DNA of 64,000 bases from Arthrobacter sp. SPG23 (GCF_000876655.1 NZ_JYCN01000012.1:1-64000); one strand, 5' to 3'; counted from the stretch's first letter, positions 36,651-45,988 are shown. Notes: a model not told the origin generated them from the letters alone. Program-made: numbers and translations.

Positions 36651-37883
36651 ATGACTGAAGTCCACAAGCGGAAAACCATGAAAATTTTGGGCGTCGTGGC
36701 CATCTGCGCTGCGGTTGCTGCCGGCGGCATCGGCGTCGCCACGGCCCCCAGCTGGGCGGAGCCCGCTTTCCAGTCGGAGTCTTCCAGCCCGGTCCGCAAC
36801 GAACCGGGACTCGCTGCCCCTGTGGTCAAGGCGGTTGAGCTCGGCGTGACCCCCACAGACGGCGCCGCGGGCATAAATCCCGCGGTCGCGCCGTCTGTCA
36901 AAGCCGTCAACGGAACGGTGAAGGACGTTGTCCTGGCAACGGCCGACGGCGGAGAACCCGTCAAGGGCACCTACAGTGCCGACGGTTCCACCTGGACCGC
37001 CCTTGACCCCCTGGAGTTCGACGCGTCCTACGAGTACGCCTTTACGATCGTGGACCAGGCGGGGCGCGAAACCAAGAAAACGCAGACCTTCAACACCGTG
37101 GCCACGGCAAACGAGGCCGACGCCGCCGTGTACCCGCAGAACGGTTCCACCGTCGGGTCCGGCCAGCCGATTGAAATCGTCTTCTCGGAGCCGGTGCTGA
37201 ACAAGGCGGCCATGGAGAAGGCCGTCACCATCACCTCGTCCTCGGGCCAGGCCGTCGCCTGGCGCTGGTATTCGGACCAGCGCGTGCGCATCCGGCCCGA
37301 GGCGTTTTGGGCATCCGGTAGCCAGGTCACTGTTGACCTGAAGCTGTTCGGCGTGGACTTCGGGAACGAGATGGTGGGCAACGTGGACACCAAGGTCAGC
37401 TTCAAGGTTGGCCCGCAGCGGGTGGCCGTCGTGGATGATGTCACCAAAACCATGAACGTCTTCTTTGACGGCCAACTGGTCAAGACCGCCCCCGTAACCC
37501 TCGGTGATGCCGAGTGGCTCTCGCCCACCGGCTACGCAGTGATCATGGAGCAGGAACGCCACTCCAAGTTCAACGCCGGGAGCATCGGATTGAAGCCCGG
37601 CGACAAAGGCTACTACCCGCCGCTGACCGTGGAATACGCCAACCGGCTCACCTCCTCAGGCGTCTACGTCCACCAGGCCCTCGAATCCGCCTGGAGCTAC
37701 GTCGGCAAAGCAAACGTCTCACACGGCTGCGTCGGACTGCTGCCGGCTGACGCGGCCTGGTTCTTCAACAACATGAAGACCGGCGACGTTGTCCAGACCC
37801 TCAACACGGGCGCTCCGCCCGTGGAACCGCTGGAAGGCTACGGCGACTGGAACATTCCCTGGGCGCAGTACGCCAAGCGGTAG
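36651..37883 (+). CDS. L,D-transpeptidase with Ig-like domains (second of tandem pair)
   Basis: This 410-residue paralogue has the same plan: signal anchor (KILGVVAICAAVAAGGIGVATA), two Ig-like domains and a YkuD domain with SHGCVGL, nucleophile Cys360. Counting residues from ATG 36651 aligns it with its neighbour without a single gap from the anchor to GDWNIPWAQYA, which supports this start over ATG 36639 and TTG 36609. GGAGAAGG precedes the ATG. Substitutions are spread over the Ig domains, so the pair may differ in partner or timing. It converges on the RDD gene. Confidence 0.93.
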   Translation: MTEVHKRKTMKILGVVAICAAVAAGGIGVATAPSWAEPAFQSESSSPVRNEPGLAAPVVKAVELGVTPTDGAAGINPAVAPSVKAVNGTVKDVVLATADGGEPVKGTYSADGSTWTALDPLEFDASYEYAFTIVDQAGRETKKTQTFNTVATANEADAAVYPQNGSTVGSGQPIEIVFSEPVLNKAAMEKAVTITSSSGQAVAWRWYSDQRVRIRPEAFWASGSQVTVDLKLFGVDFGNEMVGNVDTKVSFKVGPQRVAVVDDVTKTMNVFFDGQLVKTAPVTLGDAEWLSPTGYAVIMEQERHSKFNAGSIGLKPGDKGYYPPLTVEYANRLTSSGVYVHQALESAWSYVGKANVSHGCVGLLPADAAWFFNNMKTGDVVQTLNTGAPPVEPLEGYGDWNIPWAQYAKR

Positions 37884-37893
37884 GACCTGCCCG

Positions 37894-38703
37894 CTACGGG
37901 GTGTCCCGGCTGTAGGGCAGGTGGTGCAGCCGTTCCCCTACGCCCGTGCTTCGCGTCCGCGCCCGGCTCAGCCTTGCCAGTTCCCGCTCGCGGCGTTCCA
38001 CCAGGACTGCCGCCAGGTATTCTTCCGGGCCCGTGCCGGCCGGAGGCTGCGGCGCGACGCACGCTGAAACTTCGGTGGCCAGTGACGCCGCCATGGAAGC
38101 GCGCGACGCCGGCGACATCCGGCCTGCCTGGCGGATGAACTGCCCCGCACGGCGGGCGACGGCGTCCGGTATCCGGCCGATGTCAGCCAGGGCCGCCCAG
38201 GCCCGAAGGTGCGGCTGCACGAACGGCACGAACGGCGGGTCCGCCGGCACACGGCGCCGGAGGGAGTATGTTCCTGCCACTACATCGCCGAGCCGCTTGG
38301 ATTTGCCGCTAAACAGTGCGACGGCGATGGCCAGGCCGCCGAACGTCAGGTAGATCTCCAGGAAACCGACCAGCCCGCGGATCACAGCGTGACGGAAGCG
38401 GATGGCGCCGCCGTCGTCCCGCACTATCCGGAGTCCTGCCGCCAGCTTTCCCAGCGAGAGGCCGCGGGTGAGGGTTTCCACCGCCACCGGGAGGATCACG
38501 AAGCAGAAAACCACACTGACCAGAACCAGGGCGCGCGCGGCCGCCCCGTCCAGGTCGCTGAAGGCCGACGAAATCACCGTCATCATCACCGTGAGCAGGA
38601 GGACGTTCGCAGCGACGTCCAGAATCAGGCCCAGTGCCCGCGCGGCGAACGACGCCGGGCGGAGCTCCAGTACAACTGCTTCACCTGTGATGATTGAGCT
38701 CAA
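37894..38703 (-). CDS. RDD-family membrane protein
   Basis: The 269-residue protein has the RDD domain in its N-terminal 160 residues. The arginine and aspartates appear in ASFAARALGLILDVAAN (R-D), and KLAAGLRIVRDDGG and KSKRLGDVVAGTYSL carry the later conserved residues. Three to four membrane helices are visible. The C-terminal 110 residues are cytoplasmic and rich in arginine and alanine. RDD proteins are proposed to be transporters or lipid-related; no substrate is known here. It is divergent from the SpoIIM/DUF95 gene, a pairing typical of actinobacteria together with the MoxR cluster (Rv3692-Rv3695). Confidence 0.9.
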   Translation of the reverse strand: MSSIITGEAVVLELRPASFAARALGLILDVAANVLLLTVMMTVISSAFSDLDGAAARALVLVSVVFCFVILPVAVETLTRGLSLGKLAAGLRIVRDDGGAIRFRHAVIRGLVGFLEIYLTFGGLAIAVALFSGKSKRLGDVVAGTYSLRRRVPADPPFVPFVQPHLRAWAALADIGRIPDAVARRAGQFIRQAGRMSPASRASMAASLATEVSACVAPQPPAGTGPEEYLAAVLVERRERELARLSRARTRSTGVGERLHHLPYSRDTP

Positions 38704-38775
38704 GCCGGGTCCCCGTCCCCTACACGCCGCCTACCGAACGCTCACAGTCTAATCCGGGCGCGCTAGGGTAGTGCC

Positions 38776-39768
38776 GTGGACATCGATGCGTTCTCCGCGG
38801 TCAACGGGGACAAATGGGCGCGGCTCTACGTGCTGGCGTATAAGCGCCGGCTCAACGGAAGCGAAGCCGACGAACTGCTGCGCCTCTACCAGGCCACGTC
38901 CGCCCACCTTTCCCTGCTTCGCTCCGTGGCACCCGAAAGCGGTCTGTCCGCCTCCCTGTCGGCCACACTGGCCCAGGCCCGCACCCGCTTCACAGGGGCC
39001 CGGTCCAACGTCATGGACGACCTCGCCCGGTTCTTCGTCATAGCGCTACCGGCGGCGTTGTACCGGCTTCGCTGGCTCACCGTGTGGTGCGGTGTGGCGT
39101 TCTGCCTGGTCGCGGGCGCCTACGCACTGTGGATCGCGTCGTCCCCTGATGCGCTCCGTGCCCTCGGCTCGGATGCCGCCATCAAACAGTACGTCGAGCA
39201 GGATTTCATCGACTACTACTCGGAGAACCCCGCCGCGTCATTTGCCGGTGCCGTCTGGACCAACAACGCCTGGATCTCGGCCCAGGCGGTGGCGCTGGGC
39301 ATCACCGGCTTCTGGGTTCCCATGATCCTCTTCGGCAACGCCCAGGGACTCGGGGTCGCTGCGGGAGTATTCGCCGCCGTCGGCAAATCGGACATCTTCT
39401 TCAGCTACATCCTCCCGCACGGACTGATGGAACTCACCGCAGTGTTCATCGCCTGCGCGGGGGGCCTGAAGATCTTCTGGGCGCTGGTGTCGCCGGGACC
39501 CCGGACCAGGGGACAGGCGGTAGCGGCGGAGGGACGCTCCCTGATCACCGTTGCCCTGGGACTTGTCCTGGTGCTGTTCGTCGCCGGCCTCGTGGAAGGC
39601 TTTGTCACACCCAGCAGCCTCCCGGTATGGGCCAAGATCGGCATTGGGGCGGCCGTCCTGGCTGCCTACTGGATCTACGTCCTGGTGTGGGGCAGGCGCG
39701 CGTACCGATCGGGTGCCACCGGAGACCTGGAAAGCGGCGACGCCGGATACGCGGCATTGGCTGCCTGA
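38776..39768 (+). CDS. SpoIIM/DUF95 family membrane protein
   Basis: The 330-residue protein is a stage II sporulation protein M (DUF95) homologue. A cytoplasmic N-terminal segment (WARLYVLAYKRRLNGSEADELLRLYQATSAHLSLLRS) is followed by about five membrane helices containing YYSENPAASFAGAVWTNNAWISAQAVALGITGFW and the HGLMELTAVFIACAGGLKI motif with conserved HGxxE. In non-sporulating actinobacteria the function is unknown, though the gene travels with RDD and MoxR-DUF58 genes. GTG 38776 starts it, 72 bases from the divergent RDD gene. Confidence 0.9.
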   Translation: MDIDAFSAVNGDKWARLYVLAYKRRLNGSEADELLRLYQATSAHLSLLRSVAPESGLSASLSATLAQARTRFTGARSNVMDDLARFFVIALPAALYRLRWLTVWCGVAFCLVAGAYALWIASSPDALRALGSDAAIKQYVEQDFIDYYSENPAASFAGAVWTNNAWISAQAVALGITGFWVPMILFGNAQGLGVAAGVFAAVGKSDIFFSYILPHGLMELTAVFIACAGGLKIFWALVSPGPRTRGQAVAAEGRSLITVALGLVLVLFVAGLVEGFVTPSSLPVWAKIGIGAAVLAAYWIYVLVWGRRAYRSGATGDLESGDAGYAALAA

Positions 39769-39890
39769 ATACGTTACAGAACGGGGTGGCACCTGCCGCC
39801 ACGGAGTGCCTGACGGTAGGCTCATCTGGAGATAAGTAGCGTTGCCTGGCGGTTCCCGGCGACGCGGACGCCTACGGAAGTGAAACTGCA

Positions 39891-41186
39891 GTGACTGAGA
39901 AGACGCCCACCCCGCCGAACCGGCAGGATCCGCACCTGGATCCGGCCGATGATACCGACGAACCCGCGTTCGACTGGATGAAGCCCGCGGGCGCAGGCAC
40001 AGGGGCCGGGGCAACGGGAGCAACCCCGGCCGGAAACACCTCCCCCGGTGCGGGCAAGGAGCAGCCGGCAGCGTCCGCCGGCACCCCTGCGCGCGCCACG
40101 GGCGGTTCCCAGGCAGATGCTCCCCGGCCCGGTGCTCCCCGGCCGGGTGCTTCCCAGCCAGGTGTTCCCCGGACCGGAACGTCGCCGGCTGCTGCTGCGC
40201 CCCAGGCAGGCAGCCGCGCCGACCGCAAGGCCGCGGAAGCCGCCGTCGAGCCTGCTGCCGAACCACAGGGGAGGGGAACGCATTTCCGGGAGCCGCTGCC
40301 CACGTCCGCCCTTCAGGTGCGGCCGCCGCAGGATGAAGTGGAGCGCCGGAACGCCGAACGCGAGCTGGCGAACAACACCAAGCCCGTACTGCCCCGCGTG
40401 ATGCAGGTCCTGCTTGCTGTCTTCTACCCGCTGATCCTCCTGGTCCTCGCCGTCCGGGCCGTCACCAGCCCGTTGTTCCTCTGGGTTGAATACAACCGAC
40501 CAGGCTTCCCGGGCGACGGCTACGGCTTCAGCACCGACGACCGCATGACCTACGGTTCCTACGCGGTGGACTACCTCAGCAACTGGTCCGGTCCGCGGTA
40601 TCTCGGCGAACTCGTGAACCGCAGCGGCGACGCACTGTTCCAGGAGGGCGAGGTCAGCCACATGGCGGACGTCAAACTGGTCATCCTGTCCGCTTTCGCC
40701 GGCGGTGCGCTGCTGCTCCTGCTGAGCATCATCGCCATCATCTACCTGCGCCGCCGCAGCACCGGGGGCGTCCGCCGCGGCCTTTTTGCCGGCTCCATCG
40801 TCACCATCGTGATCATCGTCGGGCTCGGCACGTTGGCGGTGCTGGGCTGGCAGCAGTTCTTCACTGAGTTCCACCGCATCTTCTTTGCCAACGGGACCTG
40901 GACGTTCGCCCTGGATGACACCCTCATCCGGCTGTTCCCGGGCCAGTTCTGGGTTGACGCCGGGATTGTCATCGGTGCCCTGGTGCTGATCGCCTCTGTG
41001 GCCACCCTGGTCCTCACCTGGCCCACCCGGAAGCGCCGCGGAATTGCCAAGGACGCCGTGGCCAAGGATGCGGACGCAAAGGACGCAGCTGCCACCGACG
41101 CAACGTCCAAGGACGGTGCCGACGGCGCCGCAGCGCACCCTGACGCCCAGGCAGGCCGCGGACGCGGAAATTCCGCAGCCCGGTAG
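39891..41186 (+). CDS. TIGR01906/DUF1461 integral membrane protein
   Basis: The 431-residue protein has three parts. Residues 1-165 are a disordered proline-, alanine- and glycine-rich segment with a 15-bp minisatellite coding PRPGA-type repeats. The middle is a DUF1461 (TIGR01906) membrane domain with about four helices; the signature VEYNRPGFPGDGYGFSTDDRMTYGSYAVDYL is clear, followed by EVSHMADVKLVI and FHRIFFANGTWTFALDDTLIRLFP. The last 50 residues are a KDA-rich tail (KDAVAKDADAKDAA). The family function is unknown. GTG 39891 is the start. A perfect palindromic terminator separates it from the convergent acyl-CoA ligase gene. Confidence 0.88.
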   Translation: MTEKTPTPPNRQDPHLDPADDTDEPAFDWMKPAGAGTGAGATGATPAGNTSPGAGKEQPAASAGTPARATGGSQADAPRPGAPRPGASQPGVPRTGTSPAAAAPQAGSRADRKAAEAAVEPAAEPQGRGTHFREPLPTSALQVRPPQDEVERRNAERELANNTKPVLPRVMQVLLAVFYPLILLVLAVRAVTSPLFLWVEYNRPGFPGDGYGFSTDDRMTYGSYAVDYLSNWSGPRYLGELVNRSGDALFQEGEVSHMADVKLVILSAFAGGALLLLLSIIAIIYLRRRSTGGVRRGLFAGSIVTIVIIVGLGTLAVLGWQQFFTEFHRIFFANGTWTFALDDTLIRLFPGQFWVDAGIVIGALVLIASVATLVLTWPTRKRRGIAKDAVAKDADAKDAAATDATSKDGADGAAAHPDAQAGRGRGNSAAR

Positions 41187-41207
41187 GGAGGACTCAGGAC
41201 CACAGTA

Positions 41208-41242
41208 AAGGCGACCGGCACGCGTGCCGGTCGCCTTCACTG
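41208..41242. terminator. Bidirectional terminator between convergent genes
   Basis: A 30-bp perfect palindrome (41208-41237, centre ACGCGT) can form a very stable hairpin. It lies between the DUF1461 and acyl-CoA ligase stop codons. T-rich TTCACTGTTTGTTTA follows on the plus strand and ACTGTGG-type sequence on the minus strand, so it fits the plus strand best. Confidence 0.8.
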
Positions 41243-41247
41243 TTTGT

Positions 41248-43077
41248 TTAGCTGTACAGCCCGTTGATGTGTGCCTCAAAGTCGCGGACGACGGCGGCCC
41301 GCTTCAGTTTCAGTGACGGCGTCAGGTGACCGGACTCCACCGTGAAGTCAGCATCCAGCAGGACGAAGCTGCGGATCGACTCCGCCTTCGAGACCAGCAG
41401 GTTGGCCTGGTCGACTGCGCCCTGGACTGCCTCCCGGACGCGGGTATCGGCTGTGGCTTCGGCGAGGCCCAGGAGCGGGATCCGCTGGGCCGAGCACCAG
41501 TTCTCCAGGCCTTCCGGATCGAGGTTGACGAGCGCGGAGACGAACGGCCGTCCGTCTCCCACCACCACCGCCTGTGCCACGAGCTGGTGCTCCCGGATCT
41601 TTTCCTCGAGCGGCCCGGGTGCCACGTTCTTGCCCCCGGCGGTGACAAGGAGATCCTTCTTGCGGCCGGTGATGGTGAGGAAGCCGTCTTCATCGAGCGA
41701 ACCGAGGTCTCCGGTGCGGAAGAACCCGTCCACGAACGCTTCTGCGTTGGCGGCCTCGTTGGCATGGTAGCCCTTGAAGACGCCGATGCCCTTGACCAGG
41801 ATCTCGCCGTCGTCGGCCACCCGGACGGTGGTCCCCGGCACGGGAATCCCCACTGTCCCCACCTTGGTCCGTGACGGGGTGTTGGCGGTGCAGGGGGCCG
41901 TGGTTTCAGTGAGGCCGTAGCCTTCCAGTACGGGAATTCCTGCGCCGCGGAAGAAGTGGGCGTCGTTGGAGCTCAGCGGGCTGGCGCCGGATACCGTGTA
42001 CTTGACCTGCCCGCCGAAGGCCTGGCGGAGTTTGGGATAGAGCAGCCGGTCGAACACGGAGTGCTTGGCGCGGAGCATGAGCCCGGGTCCGTTGCCTTTT
42101 CCGCGGGCCTCAGCGTCGAGCGCCCTGGAGTAGTTGATGGCCACTGCGGAAGCGGCAGCGAATAGCCGTTCCTTTCCGGCAAGGGCGGCCTTGTGGGCGG
42201 CACCCGCATAGACCTTCTCAAAAATCCTGGGCACCACCAGCAGAAACGTGGGTTTGAACGTGGCCAGGTCCTCGAGCAGTTGCGCTGCGCTGGCAGTGTG
42301 GCCCAGGGTGACCCCGGCGCTGAGGCACACCACCTGGACGGCGCGGGCAAGGACATGCGCCAGGGGGAGGAACATCAGCGTCCGGGCACCTTCCTGCCGC
42401 AGGATCTCGGGAAGGAACCCCACAATATTGGTGGCCACCAGGGCGAAGTTGCCGTGCGTTATCTCGCAGCCCTTGGGCTTGCCCGTGGTTCCGGAGGTGT
42501 AGACCAGCGAGGCGACGTCGGCCAGGCCGGCCGTGCTGCGGTGCCGCTCCAGCTCCGAGTCAGTGACGCCGGCACCGGCGGCGGCGAGGCTGGCCAGGTT
42601 GGGTGCGCCGCCGTCGTCGTCCATCCGCACAACCGTCACCACAGCGTCGCCGAGCAGTTCCGACTGGGCCAGGACACCAGCCACCAACTCTGCCTTCGCC
42701 GGGTCCTCAACGAACACCCTGCGGGCCCCGGAGTCATGCAGGATCCATTCCACCTGGCTGGCGGAGGACGTTTCATACACCGGCACGGTGACGCCGCCGG
42801 CGAACCAGATGGCGAAGTCCACCAGGGTCCATTCGTACCGGGTTCCGGACATCACTGCCACGGTATCGCCGGGCGCCAGGCCGCCGGCAATCAGGCCCTT
42901 GGCCAGTGCCACGACTTTGTCCAGGAACTGCTGGACGGGAATGTCAACCCAGCCGTTGGGGCCTTTGCGGGCATAAATTGCGTGGGACGGGTCCTTGGCG
43001 TGCTGCCCGAGCAGAAGGTCGGTCACGTTGCTGTCCTGGTCCAGCTCCACGAGCAGTTCAGTGCTTGCTTCTCTCAC
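41248..43077 (-). CDS. Long-chain fatty acid-CoA ligase, FadD15-like
   Basis: The 609-residue protein is an AMP-forming acyl-CoA synthetase. The P-loop signature VYTSGTTGKPKGCEITHGN lies near residue 200, the A5 motif is GYGLTETTAPCTANTP, and the A7-A10 motifs are FFRTGDLGSLDEDGFLTITGRKKDLLVTAGGKNVAPGPLEE and, near the end, HLTPSLKLKR with the catalytic lysine region. Length and motifs match actinobacterial FadD15 and long-chain ligases that activate fatty acids for beta-oxidation or lipid synthesis. GTG 43077 starts it. It follows the protein mannosyltransferase gene on the same strand after 82 bases. Confidence 0.92.
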   Translation of the reverse strand: MREASTELLVELDQDSNVTDLLLGQHAKDPSHAIYARKGPNGWVDIPVQQFLDKVVALAKGLIAGGLAPGDTVAVMSGTRYEWTLVDFAIWFAGGVTVPVYETSSASQVEWILHDSGARRVFVEDPAKAELVAGVLAQSELLGDAVVTVVRMDDDGGAPNLASLAAAGAGVTDSELERHRSTAGLADVASLVYTSGTTGKPKGCEITHGNFALVATNIVGFLPEILRQEGARTLMFLPLAHVLARAVQVVCLSAGVTLGHTASAAQLLEDLATFKPTFLLVVPRIFEKVYAGAAHKAALAGKERLFAAASAVAINYSRALDAEARGKGNGPGLMLRAKHSVFDRLLYPKLRQAFGGQVKYTVSGASPLSSNDAHFFRGAGIPVLEGYGLTETTAPCTANTPSRTKVGTVGIPVPGTTVRVADDGEILVKGIGVFKGYHANEAANAEAFVDGFFRTGDLGSLDEDGFLTITGRKKDLLVTAGGKNVAPGPLEEKIREHQLVAQAVVVGDGRPFVSALVNLDPEGLENWCSAQRIPLLGLAEATADTRVREAVQGAVDQANLLVSKAESIRSFVLLDADFTVESGHLTPSLKLKRAAVVRDFEAHINGLYS

Positions 43078-43159
43078 AGCCAGTCTCCGTTCCGGATCCG
43101 CGATTTTGGTTTCCCGGTACCCCGGTCCTTTGCCCGCGGCCCCCCCTTGCCATCCTGCC

Positions 43160-44866
43160 CTAGATCCAGGACGGCATCCACATTCGGAACCGCCAATCCT
43201 GGTAGGGGATGATTTCGGCGGTCCAGATGGGGTAGAAGAACGCGGAGAGCAGCACCGCTCCGGCCACGAACAGGGCCACCAGGTAGAGCCCGGAACGCCG
43301 GCGCCACAGCGGGTCCTCCCGCCGCCCGAGCACCAGACCCAGGCAATACGTCAGGGCGAGTACCAGGAACGGTTCAAAGGACACGGCGTAGAAAGTGAAC
43401 ATGGTGCGTTCCGGATACATGAACCAGGGGAGGTAGCCCGCGCCGACCCCGGCCAGGATGGCACCGGCCCGCCAGTCGCGGCGGCCGGCCCACCAGAACA
43501 GCAGGATCACCAGCGACACCGTGGCGCTCCACCAGATCAGCGGGTTGCCCACCGAGAGGATGGCGGACGTGCAGCTGGCAACATCGCAGCCGGGGCTTCC
43601 CTGCTTGGGGGACTCGTAGAAGAACGACGTGGGGCGCCCCATGACCAGCCAGCTCCAGGCACTCGCCTCATAGGGATGGTCTGAGCTGAGGCCCTGATGG
43701 AACTTGTACGCTTCCAGGTGGTAGTGGGCCAGGGACCGCAGCGGCCCGGGCACCCAGCCCCACTGTGCTGACGGGTTGGTATCCGCCCAGTGGCGGAAAT
43801 ACGCATCCTTCGACTGGAACCAGCCCGTCCACGTGGCGAGGTACACCAGGGCAGCCACCGGCACGATGCTCAGGAAAGCGGGGATCCCGTCCTTGATGAT
43901 GCCGCCGCTGATCCATCCCCGGATGCCCGCGATCCGGCGCGCACTCAGGTCCCAGAAGACGGTCAGGAGCCCAAAGCCGGCCATGAAGAACAGCCCCGAC
44001 CACTTGGTGCCCACCGCGAGTCCCAGGCAGACCCCCGCGGCGACGCGCCACCAGCGGATCCCGAGCCACGGCCCGGAGACCAACTGGATCACGGACGGCC
44101 TGCCGGTCGTGCCGGCGCCAGCCTGCCGTGCCAGCCTCGCGGCCAGCCGCCGCCGTCCGTCGTCACGGTCCAGCAGCAGTGCACCGAACGCGGCGAGGAG
44201 CCAGAACATCAGGAAGATGTCCAGCAGGGAGGTCCTGGACATCACCAGGTGGTGCCCGTCCACTGCCAGCAGGAGTCCGGCCACCGCCCCCAGCGTCAGC
44301 GAGTGGAAGAGCTTCTGCGCGATCAGGGTGATCAGGAGGATGGACAGCGTCCCCGTGAGCGCTGCCCCGAAGCGCCACCCGAGCGGGTTGTCCGGGCCGA
44401 ACAGCCACATGCCGGCCGCGATCATCCATTTGCCCACCGGCGGGTGCACCACATACTCGGGGGAGGACAGGATGACGCCGGGGTTCCCCGCCACAAACGA
44501 TTCGTTGGCCTTGTCCGGCCAGCTGCGTTCGTACCCGCTGATGAGGAACGAGTATCCGTCCTTCACGTAGTAGGTTTCGTCGAACACCAGGCTGCGCGGA
44601 CTGTCGAGGCGGACGAACCGGAGGATACCGCCGATCGCCGCCGTGATGGCCGGAATGAGCCAGAACCACAGCCGCAGCGACGGCGGATAGTCACGCCAGC
44701 TGCGGATGTCGCCGATCAGCCGCTCCTGCAGGGCGCTTTCCGTGAATGCTTCCTGCGGCCGGCGGATCCACCGGTGGCCCTCGAGGTTGCGTCCCAATGT
44801 CCCGGACGCCGGCTGCACCGGTTTGGCTGGGTCGGCCTCGACAGGAGGTACGGAGGTCTGGGTCAC
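43160..44866 (-). CDS. Protein O-mannosyltransferase (GT39, PMT family)
   Basis: Actinobacterial PMT adds mannose from polyprenyl-phosphate mannose to secreted proteins at the membrane. The 568-residue protein has a soluble N-terminus, a first helix (WLIPAITAAIGGILRFV) and the catalytic loop LVFDETYYVKDGYSF, where Asp-Glu is the family signature. About ten more helices follow, with VVHPPVGKWMIAAGMWLFG, VDGHHLVMSRTSLLDIFLMFW and KWSGLFFMAGFGL, all PMT landmarks. GTG 44866 is 54 bases from the divergent rsmI start, the same pairing as Rv1002c and Rv1003. ManA in this window could supply its sugar donor. Confidence 0.94.
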   Translation of the reverse strand: MTQTSVPPVEADPAKPVQPASGTLGRNLEGHRWIRRPQEAFTESALQERLIGDIRSWRDYPPSLRLWFWLIPAITAAIGGILRFVRLDSPRSLVFDETYYVKDGYSFLISGYERSWPDKANESFVAGNPGVILSSPEYVVHPPVGKWMIAAGMWLFGPDNPLGWRFGAALTGTLSILLITLIAQKLFHSLTLGAVAGLLLAVDGHHLVMSRTSLLDIFLMFWLLAAFGALLLDRDDGRRRLAARLARQAGAGTTGRPSVIQLVSGPWLGIRWWRVAAGVCLGLAVGTKWSGLFFMAGFGLLTVFWDLSARRIAGIRGWISGGIIKDGIPAFLSIVPVAALVYLATWTGWFQSKDAYFRHWADTNPSAQWGWVPGPLRSLAHYHLEAYKFHQGLSSDHPYEASAWSWLVMGRPTSFFYESPKQGSPGCDVASCTSAILSVGNPLIWWSATVSLVILLFWWAGRRDWRAGAILAGVGAGYLPWFMYPERTMFTFYAVSFEPFLVLALTYCLGLVLGRREDPLWRRRSGLYLVALFVAGAVLLSAFFYPIWTAEIIPYQDWRFRMWMPSWI

Positions 44867-44920
44867 GTGCCCATGCTACCTTTTGGCGCTGGAAGAGCCT
44901 GCCAGCAGTAGGCTGGTTCT

Positions 44921-45988
44921 GTGGACCAACAATTCAGCACTTCCCGTTCTTCCCGCGCGAGCGGCTCCGACGACGCCGGCACTGCGCCGGAGGAAGGCTC
45001 CACGCCGGAGGCAGGTTCGACGCCGGAGGACGCGGCGGGTGCCATGGATGAGGCCTGGGCTCCCGCAGGGGAAGCGGCGGCCCGCTCCGCGGACGGGCAG
45101 CCGGGCAGGATCGTGCTGGCAGCGACCCCCATCGGCAACGTCGGCGATGCGTCGCTGCCGGGCAGGATCGTGCTGGCAGCGACCCCCATCGGCAACGTCG
45201 GCGATGCGTCGCCGCGGCTGGTTGACCTCCTCACCACCGCTGACATTGTGGCCGCCGAGGACACCCGGCGGCTGCACCGGCTGGTGCAGAACCTGGGAGT
45301 TGCCGTGTCCGGGCGGATCATCAGTTACCACGAGCACAACGAGGCGGTAAAGACCGCCGAACTCCTGGATCAGGTGCGGGCGGGGAAGACCATCGTGATG
45401 GTGACCGATGCGGGCATGCCTGCTGTCTCGGATCCGGGTTTCAGGCTGGTTGAGGGTGCCGTGGCGGCCGGCCTGACAGTCACCGCCGTGCCGGGCCCGT
45501 CGGCCGTCCTGACGGCACTTGCCCTGTCCGGCCTTCCCACGGACCGTTTTTGTTTTGAAGGATTCCTCCCCCGCAAGGCCGGTGAGCGCGCCTCCCGGCT
45601 GTCCGAACTCGACGCGGAACGCCGGACCATGGTGTTCTTCGAGGCGCCCCACCGGCTGGAACCGATGCTTCGGGCGCTGCGCGAGCGCTTCGGCGGCGAC
45701 CGCCCGGCCGCTGTGTGCCGCGAACTGACCAAGACGTATGAAGAAGTCATCCGCGGCCCCTTGACTGACCTCCTTCGATGGGCGGAAACCAACGAGGTTC
45801 GCGGCGAAATAGCCGTCGTGGTGGGCGGGGCCCCGGAACGTGAGCCAGGCAAGCCGGAGGACCATGTGGCCGCCGTCAACGGCCTGATCGCCCAAGGCAT
45901 CAGGCTGAAGGAAGCAGTGGCGGCTGTGGCCGAGGACGCAAAAGTCTCCAAGAGGGAGCTATATTCCGCCGTCCTGGCAGCGCGCTAA
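44921..45988 (+). CDS. rsmI: 16S rRNA 2'-O-ribose C1402 methyltransferase
   Basis: RsmI methylates the ribose of C1402 in the 16S rRNA decoding centre. The 355-residue protein is about 70 longer than E. coli RsmI. Residues 1-60 are a disordered acidic extension. The next 38 residues are two consecutive copies of PGRIVLAATPIGNVGDAS(L/P), the SAM-pocket start of the tetrapyrrole-methylase fold. The second copy continues normally: PRLVDLLTTADIVAAEDTRR, ISYHEHNE, VMVTDAGMPAVSDPGFRLV, AVPGPSAVLTALALSGLPTDRFCFEGFLPRK and FFEAPHRL. The second copy is therefore the one in the normal position, and the protein is likely active if the first copy is tolerated. GTG 44921 is the start. Confidence 0.94.
   Translation: MDQQFSTSRSSRASGSDDAGTAPEEGSTPEAGSTPEDAAGAMDEAWAPAGEAAARSADGQPGRIVLAATPIGNVGDASLPGRIVLAATPIGNVGDASPRLVDLLTTADIVAAEDTRRLHRLVQNLGVAVSGRIISYHEHNEAVKTAELLDQVRAGKTIVMVTDAGMPAVSDPGFRLVEGAVAAGLTVTAVPGPSAVLTALALSGLPTDRFCFEGFLPRKAGERASRLSELDAERRTMVFFEAPHRLEPMLRALRERFGGDRPAAVCRELTKTYEEVIRGPLTDLLRWAETNEVRGEIAVVVGGAPEREPGKPEDHVAAVNGLIAQGIRLKEAVAAVAEDAKVSKRELYSAVLAAR
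45101..45214 (+). repeat. 57-bp in-frame tandem duplication inside rsmI
   Basis: Bases 45101-45157 are repeated at 45158-45214. The two 57-base units are identical except one base near their ends (GCGTCGCTG versus GCGTCGCCG). The unit encodes 19 residues including ATPIGN. Near-identity suggests a very recent slippage or unequal exchange, or a sequencing/assembly artefact. Confidence 0.95.
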
